64,000 bases of DNA, from positions 496,001-560,000 of the forward strand of contig NZ_FZTC01000015.1 of NCBI RefSeq assembly GCF_900200035.1. Reading direction: 5' to 3'. Origin of the DNA: Klebsiella grimontii. GTDB lineage: Bacteria; Pseudomonadota; Gammaproteobacteria; Enterobacterales; Enterobacteriaceae. Within the stretch, counting starts at the first letter, position 1. Each line of letters starts with the position of its first letter. Below, one piece after another: positions 58,362 through 64,000 of this stretch. Below the pieces are notes generated by a model, which saw only the letters and a program-made list of their open reading frames with translations, had not been told where the DNA came from and searched no databases. The position numbers were made by a program, and so were the translations under genes.

Positions 58362-59289
58362 TGCAGAACACCTGGCGAGCGTGATGGTTCAGGCCTTTAT
58401 TGATGCGGTTGACCGCGGCGTCGATCTGGTGCCGGTCGTCGCTGACTCCACCTCAACGGCCAAAATCGCGCCGTTTATTAAACAGTTCCCCGGGCGTCTG
58501 GTGAACGTGGGCATCGCCGAGCAGAGCATGGTCGGGACGGCGGCGGGCCTGGCGCTGGGGGGGAAAGTGGCGGTTACCTGTAACGCCGCGCCGTTCCTGA
58601 TTTCCCGCGCTAATGAGCAGATTAAAGTCGACGTTTGCTACAACAACACCAACGTTAAGCTATTTGGCCTCAACGCCGGCGCCAGCTACGGCCCGCTGGC
58701 CAGCACCCATCACGCGATTGATGACCTGGCGGTGATGCGCGGTTTCGGCAATATCCAGATTTTCGCCCCGTCTTCGCCGCGCGAATGTCGACAGATTATC
58801 GATTACGCCATCGGCTATCAGGGGCCGGTCTATATTCGTCTTGACGGTAAGGCGCTGCCGGAGCTGCACGATGAAAGCTATCGCTTTGTGCCGGGAGCGG
58901 TCGTCACGCTGCGGGAAGGCGAAGATATCGCGCTGGTCGCCACCGGATCGACGGTGCACGAAATCGTCGATGCCGCGCAGAGGCTGGCCGACGCGGGAAT
59001 TCAGGCCAAAGTGGTGAGCGTGCCGTCCATTCGTCCTTGCGATACCGCCGCGCTGCTGGCGGCCCTGAAACCGTGCAAGGCGGTGATAACGGTGGAGGAG
59101 CATAACGTCAACGGCGGCCTTGGGAGCCTGGTGGCGGAAGTGCTGGCTGAAGCCGGCACGGGAATCCCGCTCAAACGTCTGGGGATCCCGGATGGCGAGT
59201 ATGCGGCGGCGGCAGATCGCGGCTGGCTGCGTAAACACCACGGTTTCGATGCCGCTTCCGTCGCCGAACTGGCGCAGAAAATGCGCTGA
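58354..59289 (+). CDS. Transketolase C-terminal subunit
   Basis: 311 residues, pyrimidine-binding and C-terminal domains. RLVNVGIAEQSMVGTAAGLAL includes the catalytic Glu; THHAIDDLAVMR and TVEEHNVNGGLG are family hallmarks. Together with the upstream subunit it forms the active enzyme, moving a two-carbon unit from a ketose phosphate to an aldose phosphate. Confidence 0.92.
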   Translation: MSNAEHLASVMVQAFIDAVDRGVDLVPVVADSTSTAKIAPFIKQFPGRLVNVGIAEQSMVGTAAGLALGGKVAVTCNAAPFLISRANEQIKVDVCYNNTNVKLFGLNAGASYGPLASTHHAIDDLAVMRGFGNIQIFAPSSPRECRQIIDYAIGYQGPVYIRLDGKALPELHDESYRFVPGAVVTLREGEDIALVATGSTVHEIVDAAQRLADAGIQAKVVSVPSIRPCDTAALLAALKPCKAVITVEEHNVNGGLGSLVAEVLAEAGTGIPLKRLGIPDGEYAAAADRGWLRKHHGFDAASVAELAQKMR

Positions 59290-59309
59290 TTTTACGGCGC
59301 CTTAAACCG

Positions 59310-59345
59310 ATAACCCGTGCGGCTACCGCGCGGGTTATGTTTTTA
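59310..59345 (+). terminator. Intrinsic terminator after transketolase genes
   Basis: A 13-bp stem (59310-59322 and 59326-59338, one G-U pair) with a 3-base loop, then GTTTTTA. It also lies at the end of convergent entD. Confidence 0.88.
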
Positions 59346-59966
59346 CGGCGCGCAGATCGTGATGACGTATTCACCGGCCTTAATCCATTGCAGCCGATAC
59401 TCCCCGGCGGAGAGCCGAAGCCGCAGATTTTCTTCCTTTATATACGTCACTTCAAAATCGCTGAAACCCATCCTGGCCTGGATAGCCGAATGGCTGGCCT
59501 TAAACGCGCTCTCTTTCGCCGAAAAGGCCAGCGTCAGCGCCAGTTCAGGCGGCAGGCCGCTGGCGTCCAGCCGTTTTTTTTCCGCGCTATTGATGATGCT
59601 GCTTTCCAGCTCCGCCGCCAGCGAAGGTGCCATGACTCGTTCGATATCAACGCCGACCGGCCGGGCGGAGACCACCGCCAGCGCGCTGCGTTCGCTGTGG
59701 CTAATGCTGCCGTACCACGGGGCCGGCCACAGGGGCTGGCGTTGGTCGCCAATGGCAGGGACGCCTTTTTCGCCCACTTCCCGCAGCGCGTAAACCGCGG
59801 CGATACGCCCGGCGAGATGCTCGGACTGCCGCTTGTGGACGCAGCCGCTTAACCGGGCATGATGCGGGAGCCAGAGGAGGTCTTCAGGCTGGAAGGTCAA
59901 CGGGTCGAAATCCACCCGCTGCAGCGAGTGACCGGCAAGTTGAATGATCGAGTGTTGGATGTGCAT
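59343..59966 (-). CDS. entD: Enterobactin phosphopantetheinyl transferase EntD
   Basis: 207 residues, Sfp-type. Transfers phosphopantetheine to EntB and EntF. Motifs WYGSISHSERSALAVVS, PVGVDIERV and LAFSAKESAFKA carry the magnesium and CoA contacts. Divergence from E. coli is usual for entD. Convergent with the transketolase genes and 67 bases after fepA on the same strand. Confidence 0.95.
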   Translation of the reverse strand: MHIQHSIIQLAGHSLQRVDFDPLTFQPEDLLWLPHHARLSGCVHKRQSEHLAGRIAAVYALREVGEKGVPAIGDQRQPLWPAPWYGSISHSERSALAVVSARPVGVDIERVMAPSLAAELESSIINSAEKKRLDASGLPPELALTLAFSAKESAFKASHSAIQARMGFSDFEVTYIKEENLRLRLSAGEYRLQWIKAGEYVITICAP

Positions 59967-60033
59967 CAGGCGATGTTAACAGATTCTCCCGTCCGCCCTC
60001 CAGGAGAAGAGGGCGGAGGGAACGGCCAGACAA

Positions 60034-62283
60034 TCAGAAGTGGGTATTGACGCCCAGATACCAGGTGCGGCCTGATTCGTTATAGGTATTGGCGCCAGCG
60101 CCAGCCATATACGAAACATCGGTCAGGCTACCGGTGGTTTGCGCATTCCCCGCGCGCCAGTGGCGCTTGTCGAAGACGTTATCCACGCCGCCGGTCAGGC
60201 TGACGTTTTTGGTCACATCCCAGGTGGCGCTCAGGCCAACGATGCTGTACGGGCTGACTTCGTCCGTTTCAGAACCCACCGCCGGTTGGCCTTTGTAGTT
60301 ATATTTCTTCGGCTGCTGCTTGCCGTACCAGGTGAAGGTCGACTGTACGGAAATATCCTCCTGAATCTGCCAGCTCAGGGTGGAGTTCAGGGTGTATTCC
60401 GGAATAATCGACAGACGATCGCCGGTCTCTTTGTTTTTACTTTGCAGCATATAAGTGATGTTATTGGTCCAGTTCACCGTTTCGCTGACCGGCACGTTCA
60501 GGGTGCCTTCCAGACCTTCAACCACCGCTTTCGGCACGTTTTCCCACTGATAGATATCGGTTTTGACGTTACCTTTCGACGTTTTTGCAATCGGCGCGTA
60601 GCCCGCTTCGATTTTATCGCGGTAGTCGTTGCGGAACCAGGTCACCCCCGCCAGCCAGCCATCGCGCTTAAACTCAAGGCCAATCTCTTTGTTGATGCTG
60701 GTTTCGGCTTTCAGGTCATCGTTACCCATCATGTAGCAACCGGTGCCGTTACCGCTGGCGTAGCAGCCCTGGCCTTTACTATAGAGAATATAGTTCGGGT
60801 TGGTTTGGTACAGGCTCGGCGCTTTGTAGGCGCGGGCGATGCCCATTTTTAACGTGAAGTCATCCCACAGACCCTGAGACAGGTTGAGCGACGGGCTCCA
60901 GTTGTTGCCGACGATCGTGTGATGATCGAAACGCAGCGCCGGCGTCAGCATGGTGGTGTCGGTCAGCTCCACGTTGTCTTCGGCAAACAGGGAGAAGATC
61001 TCGGCCTTCGAGTACGGGCTACGGCCGGTGCTGTCATAGCCATCGATATCGCCGCCCATAAAAGTCTGGGTATTTGACGCCAGATCCTTCATCCGCTGCT
61101 GATTCCACTCGGTACCCAGCGTCAGGTTCTGGTTGAACACCAGATCCAGAGGAATGCTGACTTCGCTGTGCAGCATCACGTCGGCGAGGTCGATATCGCT
61201 GAACTGGTTGCTGTTGAAGATACCTTCCGTGCCGCCCGCCAGACCTTCGCCTTTACGCGAGTTACGGGTACGTTCGTACTGCGCCCAGTTGCTGGTGGTC
61301 ACGCCGTTATCCCAGCCGCCGTTCCAGGTGACGGAGTAAGTCTGGCGATAGAGGCGGTTCGTCTCTTTACCATAGTTCTCTTTCACCAGATCGTTAGTAT
61401 TGGTGTTCTGCGTATCGCCCGCGTAGAGGTTGCCCTGACGGCTGTAGCCGGATTCAAACTCCAGCGACTGCATCGGCGCGAAATCCCAGCGCACGACGCC
61501 GTTAATGTTCTTATTTTTCACCCCTTCGCGCCCGGCAGGCATGGTATTGGCATAGGCGCCGGTACGCTCGGACTGATGTCCGTCGTTGATATCCCAGGCA
61601 TCGGCCTGGGTTTTGTCGAGGTTGCCCAGCAGGCGGAAGCTGAAATCGCCGCCCAGCGGGCCGCTGAGGCTAAAGTTGGTGCGTTTAGTCGAGCCTTCGT
61701 CTTTATGCTCCGGGGCGTTCATGTAGGTATTCCATGAACCGTGCCATTCGCCGTCGCTCTTCTTGGTGATGATATTGACCACGCCGCCCGCCGCGCCGTT
61801 GCCGTAGCGCGCGGCCGCCGGGCCGCGAATGACTTCAATACGTTCGATCAGCTCCGGCGGTACCCATGAGGTATCGCCGCGGGTATCGCGCTCGCCGCGC
61901 CACCCCAGACGTACGGAGTTGCGGCTGGTCACGGGCTTGCCGTCAATCAGGATCAGGGTGTTTTCTGGGCCCATGCCGCGAATATCAATCTGGCGATTGT
62001 TGCCGCGCTGGCCGCTGGTGGAGTTGCCGGTCAGGTTAACGCCGGGCATGGTACGAATAATTTCCGACACGTCGCGCGCGGGCGGGCGTTTACGAATTTC
62101 ATCCGCGGTAATGGTTGAAACGCCGGGGGCCTGCAGGTTCTGCTCGGCGGCGGTGACGACCATGGTTTCATCAGCGGATGCGGCTTTGCTATCGGAGACC
62201 GTTTCCGCCGCGCTCAGCGGAAAGGTAGCCCCGTAGATTCCCAGATTGACCAGCAAGGCCAGGGATTTGATCCTGTTATTCAT
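60034..62283 (-). CDS. fepA: Ferric enterobactin receptor FepA
   Basis: 749 residues, outer membrane TonB-dependent receptor. Signal peptide ends PLSAAE; TonB box near DETMVVTA; plug with RGMGPENTLILIDGKPV and RGPAAARYGNGAAGGV; barrel ends GVNTHF. ATG at 62283 has GCAGGAATT upstream. The frame stays open for 42 further codons upstream but the leader is hairpin-rich and not family-like. Divergent from fes. Confidence 0.96.
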   Translation of the reverse strand: MNNRIKSLALLVNLGIYGATFPLSAAETVSDSKAASADETMVVTAAEQNLQAPGVSTITADEIRKRPPARDVSEIIRTMPGVNLTGNSTSGQRGNNRQIDIRGMGPENTLILIDGKPVTSRNSVRLGWRGERDTRGDTSWVPPELIERIEVIRGPAAARYGNGAAGGVVNIITKKSDGEWHGSWNTYMNAPEHKDEGSTKRTNFSLSGPLGGDFSFRLLGNLDKTQADAWDINDGHQSERTGAYANTMPAGREGVKNKNINGVVRWDFAPMQSLEFESGYSRQGNLYAGDTQNTNTNDLVKENYGKETNRLYRQTYSVTWNGGWDNGVTTSNWAQYERTRNSRKGEGLAGGTEGIFNSNQFSDIDLADVMLHSEVSIPLDLVFNQNLTLGTEWNQQRMKDLASNTQTFMGGDIDGYDSTGRSPYSKAEIFSLFAEDNVELTDTTMLTPALRFDHHTIVGNNWSPSLNLSQGLWDDFTLKMGIARAYKAPSLYQTNPNYILYSKGQGCYASGNGTGCYMMGNDDLKAETSINKEIGLEFKRDGWLAGVTWFRNDYRDKIEAGYAPIAKTSKGNVKTDIYQWENVPKAVVEGLEGTLNVPVSETVNWTNNITYMLQSKNKETGDRLSIIPEYTLNSTLSWQIQEDISVQSTFTWYGKQQPKKYNYKGQPAVGSETDEVSPYSIVGLSATWDVTKNVSLTGGVDNVFDKRHWRAGNAQTTGSLTDVSYMAGAGANTYNESGRTWYLGVNTHF

Positions 62284-62304
62284 TGTAATTCCTGCTTTTC
62301 GTCG

Positions 62305-62345
62305 CCGCCTTCCCCAAAGGCCCTTCCCGTCGGGAGGGGAGGCGG
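62305..62345 (-). promoter_or_regulatory. Hairpin in the fepA 5' leader
   Basis: CCGCCT (62305-62310) pairs with AGGCGG (62340-62345), extended by TCCC/GGGG pairs, with an inner CCC-GTC-GGG. Lies 22 bases before the fepA ATG. Might affect translation or mRNA stability. Confidence 0.45.
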
Positions 62346-62439
62346 AATCAATAGTGCCGGTAGAGGGCAAAGGCATTCCATCGCTGGCTAAATGAGCCCT
62401 CTCTGACATGTTTATTTTTGAAAGACGCGCTTCCCACAG

Positions 62440-62553
62440 CGCGCTAATACGCTATTGCAAATGAAAATAGTTATCAATAATATTATCAATAAATATTGCG
62501 TTTATTAATGCGTTTGTTGATAAATGTCACGATAAACATAGGGTTGAAAAGGA
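62440..62553. promoter_or_regulatory. fepA-fes divergent promoter with Fur-like repeats
   Basis: TTATCAATAA occurs twice (62471-62480, 62483-62492) beside AAAATAG, giving overlapping NATWAT-type Fur hexamers, as at E. coli fepA-fes. Iron repression of both genes is expected. Confidence 0.7.
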
Positions 62554-63753
62554 ATGCATAAGACAGGATGCGACGACTGGTGGCGCACTATCTCCGGTCC
62601 GCAAATAGAGGCCGTGGACGACGCGTATCGGGTGACCTTCTGGTGGCGCGATCCGGCGGGCGACGAAGCGTCTTCGGCAACCCGCCGGGTGTGGATTTAT
62701 ATTACCGGCGTGACTGACCATCATAAAAACGCCGTGCCGCAAACGCTGCAGCGCATTCCCGGCACCGATGCCTGGCGCTGGCAAACCACGCTTTCTCCCA
62801 CCTGGCGCGGCAGCTACTGCTTTATCCCTTCCGCGCGCGACGACGACTTTTCTCCTCAGCTTTTTAACGGCGACGGCCCGGACCGCGCGCTGCTGCGCGA
62901 AGGCTGGCGCAGGCTGCTGCCGCGGGCGATTGCCGACCCGCTCAATCCGCAAAGCTGGAAGGGCGGGCGCGGTCACGCGGTCTCCGCGCTGGAGCTGCCG
63001 GAAGCCCCGGAGCAGCCGGGCTGGGCGCTGCGTGAAGAACCTTATCAGCCTCCGATCTGCATTGAGTGGCGCAGCCAGCGGCTCGGCAACCGCAGACGAA
63101 TATGGGTTTACGCCACCGGCGACGCGCAGCCGCAGCAGCGCCCGCTGGCGATCCTGCTCGACGGCCAGTTCTGGGCCGAAAGTATGCCGGTATGGTCGCC
63201 GCTGGCGGGCTTAACCCGCGAAAAACGGCTGCCGCCGGCGGTTTATCTGCTGATTGACGCGATTGATAACCCGCACCGGGCCGCAGAGTTGCCCTGCAAT
63301 GACGCGTTCTGGCTGGCGGTACAGGAAGAGCTGCTGCCAATGGTTCACCGACTAGCGCCTTTCAGCGATCGCGCCGATCGCACGGTGGTGGCGGGTCAGA
63401 GCTTTGGCGGCCTGGCCGCGATGTTCGCCGCCCTCTACTGGCCCCAGCGCTTTGGCTGCGTGCTCAGCCAGTCCGGCTCCTACTGGTGGCCGCATCGCGG
63501 CGGCGCGCAGACGGGCCTGCTGATTGACCGCCTGAGCCGCGGCGAAATACAGCCGCAAGGGCTACGTATCTGGCTGGAAGCCGGTCTTCGCGAGCCGATC
63601 ATTTTTCGCGCCAACCAGGCGCTGCTGGCGCATCTGGAACAGCAGACGATTTTCTGGCGTCAGGTTGATGGCGGGCATGATGCGCTGTGCTGGCGCGGCG
63701 GGCTGACGGCGGGGCTCATCCAGCTGTGGCAGCCTTTATGCCGTGACGAGTAG
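62554..63753 (+). CDS. fes: Enterobactin esterase Fes
   Basis: 399 residues, cytosolic. Cleaves the trilactone of ferric enterobactin to free iron. The N-terminal domain has VTFWWRDPAG and WIYITGVTDHHKN; catalytic Ser283 in GQSFGG and His375 in DGGHDALCWRGG. No signal peptide, in contrast with the related esterase at 9703-11325. A stop codon just upstream in frame limits the start to 62554, with AAAAGGA almost adjoining it. Confidence 0.96.
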   Translation: MHKTGCDDWWRTISGPQIEAVDDAYRVTFWWRDPAGDEASSATRRVWIYITGVTDHHKNAVPQTLQRIPGTDAWRWQTTLSPTWRGSYCFIPSARDDDFSPQLFNGDGPDRALLREGWRRLLPRAIADPLNPQSWKGGRGHAVSALELPEAPEQPGWALREEPYQPPICIEWRSQRLGNRRRIWVYATGDAQPQQRPLAILLDGQFWAESMPVWSPLAGLTREKRLPPAVYLLIDAIDNPHRAAELPCNDAFWLAVQEELLPMVHRLAPFSDRADRTVVAGQSFGGLAAMFAALYWPQRFGCVLSQSGSYWWPHRGGAQTGLLIDRLSRGEIQPQGLRIWLEAGLREPIIFRANQALLAHLEQQTIFWRQVDGGHDALCWRGGLTAGLIQLWQPLCRDE

Positions 63754-63780
63754 CAACGCGCGCTTTACGAGGAATTTGAC

Positions 63781-63984
63781 ATGCAATTCAGTAATCCCTT
63801 CGACAATCCACAAGGGCAGTTTTACATCCTGCGCAATGAGCAGCAGCAGTACAGCCTGTGGCCGCACCACTGCGCGCTGCCGCAAGGCTGGTCGGTAGAG
63901 TGCCCGCCGCAGTCGTTAGAGGCGTGCAACGCCTGGCTGGCGGCGAACTGGTCTACCTTGACCCCCGCCCACCATGCGTCCTGA
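63781..63984 (+). CDS. ybdZ: YbdZ, MbtH-like protein
   Basis: 67 residues. MbtH signature NEQQQYSLWPHHCALPQGW. Binds and activates the adenylation domain of EntF. Located between fes and entF, as usual. Confidence 0.95.
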   Translation: MQFSNPFDNPQGQFYILRNEQQQYSLWPHHCALPQGWSVECPPQSLEACNAWLAANWSTLTPAHHAS

Positions 63985-63994
63985 GGAGCCGATA

Positions 63995-64000
63995 ATGACC
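63995..64000 (+). CDS. entF: entF, first two codons only
   Basis: ATG ACC at the window end, preceded by GAGGAG and 10 bases after ybdZ. Identity as the enterobactin synthase EntF rests on gene order alone. Confidence 0.65.

Noticed and set aside
48137..59289. Firm assignment of the sugar cluster to D-apiose catabolism
   Set aside because: The split transketolase and FGGY kinase fit, but no apiose isomerase is present and the two SDR genes are not explained, so the substrate is left open.
62284..62409. N-terminal extension of FepA by 42 codons
   Set aside because: The extension is hairpin-rich leader; the signal peptide and ribosome binding site place the start at 62283.

Overview
The window is chromosomal DNA from a high-GC member of the Enterobacteriaceae, most likely Klebsiella or Raoultella. 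Two things point there. First, the order and strands of an Escherichia coli-like backbone are kept: ybdG, nfsB, ybdF, ybdJ, ybdK, hokE, entD, fepA, fes, ybdZ, entF. Second, a ramR-romA-ramA regulatory locus is present together with many GTAGCCCGG-type extragenic palindromes. The species is not determined. No rRNA, tRNA, CRISPR array, insertion sequence or prophage was recognised.

Layout. 1-5.1 kb: ybdG (its last few codons lie outside the window), an MFS exporter with a divergent XRE/MmyB-type regulator, nfsB and ybdF. 5.1-7.4 kb: RamR repressor, then divergent romA-ramA with the ATGAGTG/CACTCAT operator between them. 7.4-11.3 kb: a hydroxamate-type TonB receptor divergent from a secreted Fes-like esterase, with a Fur-like palindrome between. 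11.3-21.0 kb: ybdJ, an unlisted 36-residue membrane protein, a P2-type ATPase, an RND pump pair, a DUF2233 glycosidase-like protein and ybdK. 21.4-29.4 kb: a seven-gene operon coding a peptide-type ABC importer, an amidase and an M20 amidohydrolase. 29.4-38.4 kb: a DMT exporter, two MocR-type regulators, a LysE exporter and a polar amino acid ABC importer, enclosed by two copies of a long repeat element. 38.4-41.6 kb: a YdfG-like reductase, a class III aminotransferase and a GNAT acetyltransferase. 41.6-47.6 kb: betA, betB, betI and divergent betT for choline uptake and glycine betaine synthesis. 47.6-47.9 kb: a hokE type I toxin locus. 48.1-59.3 kb: an uncharacterised sugar or polyol catabolic cluster. 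59.3-64.0 kb: the enterobactin genes entD, fepA, fes, ybdZ and the first two codons of entF.

The 48-59 kb cluster is the best candidate for an undescribed system. A ribose-type ABC importer with a DUF2291 lipoprotein, an FGGY kinase and two SDR dehydrogenases lie on the minus strand. A two-subunit transketolase lies on the plus strand. A SorC-type regulator sits between them, and the same 12-bp palindrome occurs in both of its flanking gaps. A 22-codon reading frame with a near-perfect ribosome binding site precedes the transketolase genes. The likely scheme is uptake, oxidation of a polyol to a ketose, phosphorylation, then two-carbon transfer into the pentose phosphate pathway. The substrate cannot be read from sequence; the D-apulose-4-phosphate transketolase route is the closest precedent I know.

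Two further systems deserve attention. The MocR regulator, its ABC importer and the distant aminotransferase share a 13-bp promoter motif, which suggests one amine or beta-amino acid regulon. The pair of 299-bp and 395-bp inverted-repeat-bounded elements at 29.5 and 38.0 kb differ by a 94-bp insert carrying two GGGA-loop hairpins.
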